A DNA stretch of 64,000 nucleotides from Zea mays (lineage: Eukaryota > Streptophyta > Magnoliopsida > Poales > Poaceae). Made by a program: the position numbers and the translations under genes. Every line of letters starts with the position of its first letter. The stretch's first letter is position 1. Positions 33,831-44,183 of this stretch are shown here, piece by piece. A model generated the notes under the pieces. It saw only the letters and a program-made list of their open reading frames with translations. It did no database searches and had not been told where the DNA came from. The stretch covers positions 180,416,428 to 180,480,427 of the forward strand of contig NC_050101.1 in the NCBI RefSeq assembly GCF_902167145.1. The letters are read 5' to 3'.

Positions 33831-36800
33831 TGTAACACCCTGAATTTAGGGGTATAAAATTTCTTTTCTAATATCCACCAAATTCAGGTTGTTACTCTCT
33901 CATTTCTCTGTTTTCCTTATCTTTTCCCAAAAATCGAGAAATATTTTGTTTTTATACCGGCATAATCCTCGTAAAATAAAACCCTAAGGGGGTCCTTGAT
34001 TGTTGCATAGCATGTCGAGGCATATTTTTGTGTTGAATTATTGTGTTTGGGCATCAATTCAAACTCATTAAATATTTGAATCTTTGATTCAAAAACTATA
34101 TTTAGATTTGAAGAAGAATAAAAAGGAAGAGAAAGAAATAACAAAAAAGGGGAAACCTCCCTCAGCCCACCAGCAGCGTGGCCCACTCCGCCCCCCCCTT
34201 CGCGGCCCAGCACGCCTCCCCGCAGCCCAGCTCTCGCGTGGCCCACCTAGCCCCCCCTCCTGCGCTCTCCCGCGTGGCCCAGCGCTCCCCGGCCCAGCCG
34301 CATCCTGCTCGGCCCACTCCCGTGCCGCTGCGCGCGTTTGCCCTAGCGCGCTGCTGCGCGTACGCCCAGCCGCCTGCGCGCGCTTGCCCAGCCGCCGCCA
34401 CCGCCGCCGTGTCACCGGGCCCACCCGACATCCCTCCCAAACCGCCCCTCCGCCAACCACGCGCACGTCGCGGACAAGACATCCCCCTCCATGTCTAGCC
34501 ATTTTGAAGCCCCATGTTCTACTCTCTTCTTCCCAGGCTCATGGATGGTGCCCTCACTCAACCGCCCACCGACGCCGTGTTGCCATCACCTTGGGCCCTG
34601 AACCTCGCCGGAACCGCCCTTCGTCGTGACGTCGTCATGGTGAGCCTGCGTCTAGCTTTCCCATTTCTTCTCCCTCCTTCGTCTTGGCGTTCGTTTGATT
34701 CCTATTCGCGACCATACGCTCGAGCGCGTTTCCCCAGTCGAGATGGCCAGGTCAGCGAGGGGCCGAGCTCCCCTCCTCTCGCGCCCATCTCCGCCAGAAC
34801 CCCCCCCCCCAAAAGCATGCTCATCTCGCCCGTTCTCGCCCAGCTCCGGCGTCTCGGTGTCGCGTGCCAGCCGTGGATGAGGCTCGCCCCATGGTGTGGC
34901 GCCTCTGCTCCGGTGTGCTCCCCTGCCGGTACAGCCAACGGCCCCCGCCCAACGTGACGTGCGCATATGCGCGCTCCCCACTGCACTGTGCGCAGAAGCC
35001 CGCCCGACGCACCGTTTCCCTCGGCCCTCCCCTCCTCGTTCCCGTCGAACTCGTCCTACCAAAGAATCGTCAACCCCGCCGAGCTTGTTGTCGCGCTGGC
35101 CTCGCCATCGTTGAGTCGTCCCTATGCTGAGCCTCGTCGTCGCCGCCCGGAGCTCGCCATCGCCATTGGCTGAGCACTCGTCCTCGCTGTGCGATGTCCC
35201 GTGGTGAGCATGGAGGCTCGTCTACCCCTCATGCTAGTCTACCCCTAGACAATGTTGTCTACCCCCCCTCTTTTGCGTGCGCATAGCCTCGCCGTTGTGT
35301 TCTCGCGCATCGTCTTCGCGCGTTGCGCGCATCGTTTTGCTCGTCGCTCGCTTCGCCGCACAACTCCAATTTGCTTCACCTAGTATCACTCGTGTTAATT
35401 AGACCATGCATTTAACGATGATCGTTCACATAACAAAATAGTCGGAACTAAATAATTAAGATTTATTGTTTAGTTGTCGGTTATTAAAATAGAAATTCAA
35501 TCGAATTTAATTTATAGTTCTACTTACGCGTGTGTAAGTACCTGTTATCGTGATTATGCCAACTTAAATGTTGTATTCAATTATTTGGTTAATATAAAAC
35601 GACACAATTTAGTAGTATTCGGATGTCGTGTCGTTCATCAGCCACGAGTTGTTAGTTATTCAATATATTTTGTCATGTACCTATTTTTTAGCTGTTTCAG
35701 TTGTCTTAACTTTATAATAATGTCGTCTACGCGTTAAAAACATATTGTGTCATGACGCATGTTTCACTAATGTATTAAAAGATTATGTTTATCTGATTGT
35801 AATTTAAATAGCAATTTAATTAGAACTAATTTATAGTGTTAGGTTGTGTTTTTATATACACATTAACATGATTAATCACATACTTAAATATTTTGAATTA
35901 ATACTGGTTTAGTATAATCACGACATCTGTTAGTGATGCTCGTGTGTCGCACGCGCTGTTTACGAGTTATTCGCGCGTGTTGCGCTCGTCGTCGTCGTGC
36001 TGTTCGCATGTGTTGCGCACGCCGTTTTCGCGTGTCGCGCATAATGCCGTGTGTCATCCGCGTGCATCGCACGCCGTCCGCGTATATTAATTAATCGTTT
36101 CATTATAATCGTTCACTTATAATCACTCTGGTCAGTTAATTAATTATTAGTTTAATCGTCCACCATTAAAACAGTAATTTAGTCAAAACTAAATTGTAGT
36201 TGTTAATTTACATTTGATAAATGTCAATCAATATAATTATGCCGAACTAATGTTCTAACAATACTTGTTTAGTGTAATCGCGTTATCTGTTAGCGAGTAT
36301 CGCGCGTTGTCGCGCACATTATTTCGTGTATCAGTCGTGCGCCGTGTGCGCATCATCGTGTTGTTCGTGCCGTAGCGGTGTCGCGCGTGCTGTTCCACAT
36401 GTGGCGGCGTGCTGATTCGCGCGTCATTCGTGTTGGTCGCGCTCGTTGTTTCGTGTGTTGTCAGCGTACTGTGTCGCGCGTATCCGCGCGTCGTTTTCAC
36501 GCTGTCGTGTTATTTCGTGTATCGTAAGTTCGCCTCGCATAGAATCTCTCGTGTTAATTAAATTACTTATTTGACTGACATTCGTTAGCGTAGCGGATTA
36601 ATCGAACTAAATTATAGATATTACTTATAGTTTACAATGTCTAATTAGATATTATGATTAACACTCGTTTAATGTGGACGTGATAACCTCTCGACCGTAG
36701 CCTCGACCGTCGCGTTTCTTTGTCCTCGTGTGACCGTAGTAACACACTCTATTTTATTTTCCGTATTTTATTATGTTTTACTTGAATGGTGTAATGTTCT

Positions 36801-38273
36801 TATGCATATATATGGTTGTTTGTTTGTACCTGTTTGTATTCGCTGTGCGACGCGAATAGATTGTGATCTGTTTCTGAGCTTCAAGGAATCGACGGTCAAG
36901 CTTCGGCGACCAAGTGATCTAGCTCTTTGAGTTCCACAAAGTTGAAGACTCTGAGCATCTGTTTGGTGAAGGCAAGTATCCTCTGACCTATTATGTCCCA
37001 TTTACTTTATAATTCATCTACCCGCATACCATGATCAACCTAAGGATTGACTAGCTTTGTATTTACCTTGTCCTTGATTACCTTTTGGGTTATTATTGTT
37101 TAGCTTTATGCTATTGCTCAACTCTAATCAATGAACATGATGAGATTTATCAATGATACGTTGTTTCCCTTCTTTATTATTGATGTTATACTGGTGGCAT
37201 TCAAGGGGGCTCGAGCGGTTTCTCGAGTGCCTCTCCGTAAGGACCTATTCGTTGGATGACCGCCCGGGAAAACAGTGCAACCATGAGGGTGGAATGGGAT
37301 GCCCTTAGCTGAATAATTAGAGGAACCGGGGTGTAGTTCGCTTAGTCGTCGTGCCGTTAATGGGGCTCGGTGTATGCGGCTCGCTCTGCCAATTTCGGTT
37401 TGCCCCTTGGGGAGGAGTGCAGTGCATTTAGGAAACCTAATGGGCGGCTACAGCCCCGGGGAATCTTTGTAAAGGCTACGTAGTGAGACCCTGCCTATTC
37501 ACCTTGGTAGTGTTTAAGGGTTTGATCGGCCCAAGGCAAGAGGGAATCACGGCTTGTGGGTAAAGTGCGCAACCTCTGCAGAGTGTTATGAAACTGATAT
37601 ATCAGCCGTGCTCGTGGTTATGAGCGGCCAAGGGAGCTCCATTGATTAGAGATACTTGATCAGAGATGGTTTGTTTACAGATGATGATGATGAGGATGGT
37701 TATGATTATGCTTATGGTAATGGTAAGTGGTATTCTTTCCGTTTGGAAAGGGTACTCTGGGTTAATAACTTGGGTTAATGCTAAAACTTGGCTTCCTACT
37801 AGTAATAATAACCTGACCAACTAAAAGCAACTGCTTGACTTAACCCCACATAAAGCTAGTCCACTACAGCCAAACGGGACATTTGCTGAGTACGTTGATG
37901 TGTACTCACCCTTGCTTTCACAAAACGCCAGGTTGCTTTTGGTGCAATCTATGCTCAGGTAAAGAAGAAGGAGAACGGTGTCGAGGCGGATCTCCCGGAG
38001 TTCCAGGACTTCGACGAGTTCGAGGATTAGGCTAGCGACCTCCCCCAGTCAGCTGCCTGTGGTGGGTTGTTTACGTTGGCTACGTTTCGATTCTGTGTAC
38101 TTTGATTTATATTATATAAATGGCTCTAGTCTGTAATATTATTACTTACTCTTTATTGTAATTCGAAGCAGTGTGCTATGATGAGTCATTTATGTAATTG
38201 TTGTGTACGTGAATTACTGATCCTGGCACGTACATGGTTCGCATTCGGTTTACCTTCAAAACCGGGTGTGACA
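33831..38273 (+). repeat. 3' LTR of non-autonomous element
   Basis: 4,443 bp, co-linear with 26487-30903 and a few percent different by eye, including small indels. It ends at GTGTGACA, followed by the ACTTC duplication. Confidence 0.9.
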
Positions 38274-38304
38274 ACTTCCGTGCAGTGTGTCTAAGACGAG
38301 CCAT
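38274..38304 (-). pseudogene. Tekay-like upstream ORF, start segment (H3-tail-like N terminus)
   Basis: The minus strand after TGTCTTTTGTAG reads an ATG at 38304 encoding M-A-R-L-R-H-T-A-R-K, with Ser completed across the insertion at 38274. The frame then continues at 26481-26486 (SIIPFLP) and through 26066. Eight of the first eleven residues (M, A, R, T, A, R, K, S) match histone H3 MARTKQTARKS at the same positions. It lies about 240 bases downstream of the PBS and is the first ATG in a good position for the genomic RNA. The intact protein would be about 340 residues, with no known domain recognised. Confidence 0.7.
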
Positions 38305-38544
38305 CTACAAAAGACACCGTAAGCATAAGAGTGAGAACAGAACTAATATGACCAGCAAGTAAACCATAAATAAATGAAGGATTAGAATAAAACACAATTT
38401 TCAGCAAGGTGTAATATATAGTAGAACATAGGTTTGGTCGATATGACCAACTTTTGAAGGGATACCAAAGTCAAGGTAGGAATAGGGGTCTATAATCCTT
38501 AGAACGACCATCCTATTCTAGGTTAGCGGTCCTACAGTCAGCAC
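38305..38544 (-). other. Tekay-like leader between PBS and upstream ORF
   Basis: 240 bases of AT-rich leader on the minus strand with no gene. It ends GGTGTCTTTTGTAG just before the ATG. This polypyrimidine-AG looks like a splice acceptor, but no partner donor was assigned. Confidence 0.55.
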
Positions 38545-38557
38545 GGCTTTGATGCCA
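38545..38557 (-). promoter_or_regulatory. PBS of Tekay-like element
   Basis: TGGCATCAAAGCC on the minus strand, four bases after the 5' LTR end. It is of initiator tRNA-Met type with mismatches from TGGTATCAGAGCC, consistent with age. Confidence 0.75.
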
Positions 38558-38561
38558 CCTA

Positions 38562-41500
38562 TGTCATACCCGGTTTTAGAAGGCAAACCGAATGCGAACC
38601 ATGTACGTGCCAGGATCAGCAATTCACGTACACAGCAGTTACATAACTGGACATCATCACACAGTGCTCAAATAATAATATAAAAGGGGAAAAGTAGTCG
38701 ATTACATCATATGTCTGAGACATCCACATAGTCTTTACAATTATCAAAGTGCGGAAAAGAAACGTAGATACACGCGGCCTTCACAGACAGCCGACTGGGG
38801 GTTGCCGCTAACCCACGCCTAGAACTCATCATAATCTTGGAACTCCAGGTGGTCTCCTTCCACGACTTCATCTTCTCCTGAGCAGTGGTTGCAACGCGGA
38901 CAACCTGGGGAAGGGGGGGGGGTTTGGTGTGTAGAGCAAGGGTGAGTACACATCAACATACTCAGCAGGTGCCCTGTTTGGCTGTAGTGGACTAGCTTTA
39001 TATGGGGGTAAGTCAAGCAGATGCTTTTAGTTGGTCAGATTATTATTACTAGTAGAGAAAGCCAAGTTTTAGAATTAACCCACGTTATTAACCCAAACGT
39101 ACCCTTTCCAAGCGGAAAGAATACCATTTACCATTACCAGAGTCAATACCAAAACCATCAATCTCATTGCCACCTGTAATCCGAACATCTCTGATCAAGT
39201 ATCACTAATCACTAGAGCTCCCTTAGCCGCTCATAACCGCGAGCACGGCTGATATATCAGTTTTCATACACTCTGCAGAGGTTGCGCACTTTACCCACAA
39301 GCCGTGATTCCCTTTCTGCCCGGAGATCATGACTCTCCATTGATCACTACCAAGGTGACCCAGTAGGGTATCACTACGTAGCCTTTACAAAGATTTCCCG
39401 GGGCTGTAGCCACCCGTTAGGTTTCCTAAATGTACCGCACTCCTCCCCAAGGGACAAATCAACCTTGGCAGAGCGAGCCGCATACACCGAGCCCCATTTA
39501 CGGCACGATGGTGAAGCGAACTACATCCTAGTTCCTCTAATTATTCAGCTAAGGGTGTCCCACTCCACCCTCATGGTTGCACTGTTTTCCCGAGCGGTCA
39601 TCCAACGAATAGGTCCTTACAGAGAGGCACTCGAGAAACCGCTCGAGCCTCCTTAAAGGCCACAAGTATATCATAAACAAGAAGGGAAACAGCGTATCAT
39701 TGATAAATCTCATCATGTTCATTGATTAGTGTTGAGCAATAGCATAAAGCTAAACAATAATAATCCAACCCAAATAGGTAAACAAGGACATGGATAACAA
39801 AAGCTAGTCAATCCTTAGGTATAACTGTGTAAATGCGGGAAGTGAATTATAGAATGTATAGGATAGAGATAGGTCAAGGGACACTTGCCTCCACCAACCA
39901 GCTGCTGCTCAGGGGCTTCTCCTGTGAGTTCCTCGGGCTCTTCAACCAGATCGTGCTCTATACGAGTTCAAACATGCATTCCACACATTTAATACAAAAG
40001 AATAGTACACCGTACAATAGAATGCAATAAATAAACAGACGTTCCACGCGGGGCTCGCAATTACGGCTAAGCGAGAGAGGGGAAAAGACGGTCGCGTCTA
40101 CGGTTGAGAAGCGATCACGTTACATAATTATAAATTAAACCACTCGTTTATCAGAAGGGCATTAATTTAGACACTGCGTTAAGCATAAAGTAAGGTCATA
40201 TTCCCCATTTAATCATTATAAATAGACAAAGATGAATGAAAGGGATTGGTCGTACGGTGAGATGTACGATACAACATTTAAATTGAAATAAGAAATAAAT
40301 GACTCGCTGCACGACAGAGCGCGCAACAGGATTCTTGCATTAATTAAAGACAAACGTTAAGCGTTGCGCGACAAAACGCACGACGGCTTACGTCAACAGA
40401 ACTGCATTTAAAACGAATCGTCGTGCGATGAAGCGCGCAACACAGCACTGTAATAAATATAAATTGAATGAATCGTCGCGCGACGAAGCGTGCGACGCAA
40501 CACATTAATAAATATAAATTTAAAAAGGATCGCCGTGCGACGAAGCGCGCGACGCAGCACATTAATAAAGATGAAATTAGAATGAACCGTCGCGCGGCGA
40601 AACGCGCGACGCAACACATTGACTAAACAAAATTAAAATGGATTAAACGAGGGTTAAACGAAGCGCGACTACGGTCGCACGCACGAGAGCACGCTGCGCG
40701 TGTCGAGGGCACGCGAACTGTACAGGCGCAGGGGGCACGAGGCTGGGGCACGGGCTCGGGCAGGGGCGTGCGAGGGCGCAGCCGAGGGCACGACCGAGGG
40801 CGCGGGGCGCGCGGCGCGGCCGCCAGCGCGCGGCTAGGGCGTGGGGGCGCGCGGGCTCGCCAGGGCAGGGGCTCGCTGGGGCAGGGGCTCACCGGGGCAG
40901 GGGTTCGCCGGGGGCGGGGCTCGCCGGGGCCGGGGAGGGCGCGGCGCGGGGAGGGGATTGCCGGGGAGGGTCGAGCCGCGGCGCGGGGAGGTCTCGCCAG
41001 GGCAGGGGCTCGTCGGGGCAAGGGCTCGCCGGGGGCGAGGAGGGCGCGACACGGAGAGGGGCTCGCCGGGGAGGACCGAGCCGCGGCGCGGGGAGGGCTC
41101 GCCAGGGGGCGCGAGCGCGCGGGGAGGGGAGGGGCGCGGGTGGCCGAGCTCGCCGGGGCGCGGGACGCGGAGGGGAGGGCGCACGACCAGGGGCGCGGTG
41201 GGCGCGGGGCCAGGGCACGACTCGCCGGGGAGGGGCTCGCCGGCGGCCAGCGCGCAGGGCGCGAGATGGGGAGGGGGCGCGATGGGGCGGGACCCGCCAG
41301 GGGGCGCGCGCGATGAGGACAGGGGAGGGGCGCGTCCAGGGGAAGAAGAAGGGAGGGGGAGGAAGGAGAGAGAAGGGAAGGGGAGGGGAAAACTCACCTC
41401 CGGGGATCCAAATTCCGGCGATCTCGACTCCAAACCCTAGGGCACCACGGGGAGAGAGAGAGGTGGAAGAGGGAGAGGGAGGTTACTGCGCGGGAGAAAT

Positions 41501-41890
41501 CAAATGAGACAAATGGATCAGGGGGAGGGAGGGGGCGCGCGCATGGGGAGGGCAGGGGGCGCCAGGGGCGCGCGGGTCGGACCGGGCCGGGCTGGGCCAC
41601 ATCGTAGATCAAAACCCACGACACGCACAACCACTAAACGGAATCCAATCGCGAACCAAAATCCGAAACGGGACAAGACGAACACGCGACATCAGACAAA
41701 GAAATGCGCTTCGGCATGATGCAACACCCATGACACTTAGATTTTGTTTATATATGACACGGACACCTGTCACTATACTGGTTTGAAATTGGGAAGAAGG
41801 AGTGAAACGGGAAGAGAAAAGAGAGTAACGCCCGAATTTGGTGAGTGAAAAGAAGAAAAAAAATTCTACCCCCAAATTCAGGGCGTTACA
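38562..41890 (-). repeat. 5' LTR of Tekay-like element
   Basis: 3,329 bp on the minus strand from TGTAACGCCC (41890) to GGTATGACA (38562). Contains the CGTCGCGCGACG repeats (40300-40625) and a G-rich block (40700-41280) with GGGGCAGGGGCTCGCC repeats. The part nearest 38562-40000 resembles the ends of the non-autonomous LTRs in reverse complement (for example CACGGCTGATATATCAG and the tract around 39240-39660). Confidence 0.88.
40700..41280 (+). repeat. G-rich tandem block in Tekay 5' LTR
   Basis: Recurring units such as GGGGCAGGGGCTCGCCGGGG on the + strand give many closely spaced G-runs. The 3' LTR has a shorter version at about 9100-9600. Long open frames here come from base composition. 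Confidence 0.75.
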
Positions 41891-42619
41891 ACCGGACTGT
41901 CCGGTGCGCCAACAGGCCCAAAGCTGCAACGGTCGACTGCGCCTGTTTTGGAAGGCAATCGCGCACCGGACAGCTACAGTGACTGTCCGGTGGTGCACCG
42001 GACTGTCCGGTTCACCACACGACAGAAGGCAAGATTAGCCTTCCAAGATTGTCTTCAACGACTCCTAGCTGCCTTGGGGCTATAAAAGGGACCCCTAGGC
42101 GCATGGAGGAGTCACCCAAGCATTTACTAAGCATCCTAAGGCATCCAGACTCTGTTCTCGCGCATTCGTTTCGTTGTGTTAGATATTTGATCTCTATTCG
42201 AGTCAAGGACTCCCTGTGTTGTCATTTGAGCTCAAGTCTTCTCTTGTGTGCGTGGGTGTGCTGCGATTTGTGTCTTGTGTGTGTTGCTCATCCCAACCTT
42301 ACTCCGTGCTTTCATTGTGATCTTTGTTGTAAGGGCGAAAGACTCCAATCTTGTGGAGATTCCTCGCAAACAGGAATAATCATCTAAAGGAAAAACCGTG
42401 GTATTCAAGTTGATCATCGGATCACTTGAGAGGGGTTGAGTGCAACTCTCGTCCATTGGGACGCCACAACGTGGAAGTAGGCAAGTGTTACTTGGCCGAA
42501 CCACGGGATAAAAATCACGTGTCTTGTGTTGATCTCTCTGTGATTGTTTGTGTTCACAAGAACTCGCTTCAAGTTATTTAGCCGTACTAACACTCATAAC
42601 TAAGTTTTGTGGCTATTAG
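41891..42619 (+). repeat. Opie/Ji LTR fragment, left part of a split LTR
   Basis: Starts in U3 (ACCGGACTGTCCGGTGCGCC), includes GGGGCTATAAAAGGGACCCC, and ends at the Huck insertion. Its left end was cut off by the Tekay insertion. The 5 bases ATTAG (42615-42619) are the Huck target duplication. Confidence 0.85.
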
Positions 42620-44183
42620 TGTCGGCGTTTCGAGACCGAGGGGTCCCTTGGGCCGACGAGTGAGTGTCACCGCGTGCCCCAGCCCAGATGGGTCGAGCGC
42701 GAGGGCGAGCGCGAAGGGGGGGAGAGCGAGGCGGTCGGAGACCGGCGTGAGAGAGGTGGGAATCCCGTGGCCTTCGTGTTCGTCCCGCGCCCAGGTTGGG
42801 TGCGCTTGCAGTAGGGGGTTACAAGCGTCCACGCGGGTGAGGGAGCGAGCGGCTTCCAAGCGAGCGCCTGTCTCGTCCTTGTCCCCGCGCGACCAACCCT
42901 CTCTAAGAGGGCCCTGGTCCTTCCTTTTATAGGCGTAAGGAGAGGATCCAGGTGTACAATGGGGGGTGTAGCAGAGTGCTACGTGTCTAGCGGAGGAGAG
43001 CTAGCGCCCTAAGTACATGCCGATGTGGCAGCCGGAGAGATTTTGGCACCCAGCTGGTGTGATGTCGTGGCCGTCGGAGGAGCGATGGAGCCTGGCGGAG
43101 GGACAGCTGTCGGAGCGGTTGAGTCCTTGTTGACGTCCTCTTGCTTCCGTAAGGGGGCTGAGAGCCGCCGTCGTCACAGAGTATGTGGGGCGCCATCATT
43201 GCCTATCTGGCGGAGCTAGCCAGATGGGACATCGGTCTTGTTCCCTGCGGCCCGAGTCAGCTCGGGGTAGGGTGATGATGGCGCCTCCTGTTGACGTGGC
43301 TGGCCTGCGCCCTAGGTTGGGCGATGTGGAGGCTCCTCCGAAGCCGAGGTCGAGTCTGTCTTCCATGGCCGAGGCCGAGTCCGAGCCCCTGGGTCGGGCG
43401 AGGCGGAGGTCGTCGGCAGAGGCCAGGGCGGAGTCCGAGCCCTGGGGTCGGGCGAAGCAGAGTTCGTCGTCTTCTGGGGCTGAGCCCGAGTCTGAGCCCT
43501 GGGTCGGGCGGAGCGGAGTTCGCCGTCTTCCGGGACTTAGCCCGAGTCCGAGCCCTGGGTCGGGCGGAGCGGAGTTCGCCGTCTTCCGGGACTTAGCCCG
43601 AGTCCGAGCCCTGGGTCGGGCGGAGCGGAGTTCGCCGTCTTCCGGGACTTAGCCCGAGTCCGAGCCCTAGGTCGGGCGAAGCGGAGCTTCCTATGGTGCC
43701 TTTGGCAGGGCCTGACTGCCTGTCAGTCTCACTCTGTCATGTGGCACTACAGTCGGAGTGGCGCAGGCGGCGCTGTCCTTCTGTCAGGCCGGTCAGTGGA
43801 GCGGCGAAGTGACGGCGGTCACTTCGGCTCTGCCGGGGGGCGCGCGTCAGGATAAAGGTGTCAGGCCACCTTTGCGTTAAATGCTCCTGCGATTTGGTCG
43901 ATCGGCCCGGCGATTTAGTCAGGGTTGCTTCTTAGCGAAGGCAGGGCCTCGAGCGAGCCGGAAATATGTTTGCCGTCAGAGGGGGGCCTCGGGCGAGACG
44001 GAAATCCTCCGGGGTCGGCTGCCCTTGTCCGAGGCTAGGCTCGGGCGAGGCGTGATCGAGTCGCTCGAATGGACTGATCCCTGACTTAATCGCACCCATC
44101 AGGCCTTAGCAGCTTTATGCTGATGGGGGTTACCAGCTGAGAATTAGGAGTCTTGAGGGTACCCCTAATTATGGTCCCCGACA
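42620..44183 (-). repeat. 3' LTR of Huck-like copy 2
   Basis: 1,564 bp; + strand TGTCGGCGTTTCGAG to GGTCCCCGACA. It carries the 56-bp repeat in reverse orientation at about 43500-43680. Confidence 0.9.

Larger units (their letters stand above)
26487..38273 (+). mobile_element. Non-autonomous LTR retrotransposon with 4.4 kb LTRs, Tekay/Del-related
   Basis: Two direct LTRs (26487-30903, 33831-38273) enclose a 2.9 kb interior with no gag or pol. A perfect 5-bp duplication ACTTC flanks it (26482-26486, 38274-38278). LTR starts TGTAACACCCTGAATTTAGG and ends GGTGTGACA, like the Tekay LTR, and the PBS is of the same tRNA-Met type, so Tekay-clade proteins could mobilise it. The target is codons 10-11 of the Tekay upstream ORF. 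LTRs make up three quarters of its length. Confidence 0.88.
8525..41890 (-). mobile_element. Tekay/Del-like Gypsy chromovirus, complete span with nested insertions
   Basis: The element is on the minus strand: 5' LTR 38562-41890, PBS 38545-38557, upstream ORF start 38304, gag start 23825, pol to 10189, polypurine tract 10147-10169, and a 3' LTR that begins at 10146 and is cut by the CACTA at 8525. LTR ends are TGTAACGCCC and GTATGACA. A 3.3 kb LTR and a chromodomain after integrase fit the Tekay clade. Removing the three insertions (13886-22981, 24809-26065, 26487-38273) restores one upstream ORF and one gag-pol frame. It entered an Opie/Ji LTR whose right part starts at 41891; the left flank is off-window. 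Confidence 0.85.

Noticed and set aside
38274..38304. A histone H3 gene fragment captured by the Tekay element
   Set aside because: Only the first eleven residues resemble H3; the following residues (IIPFLP...) do not, so capture of an H3 gene is not supported and mimicry or chance are the remaining explanations.
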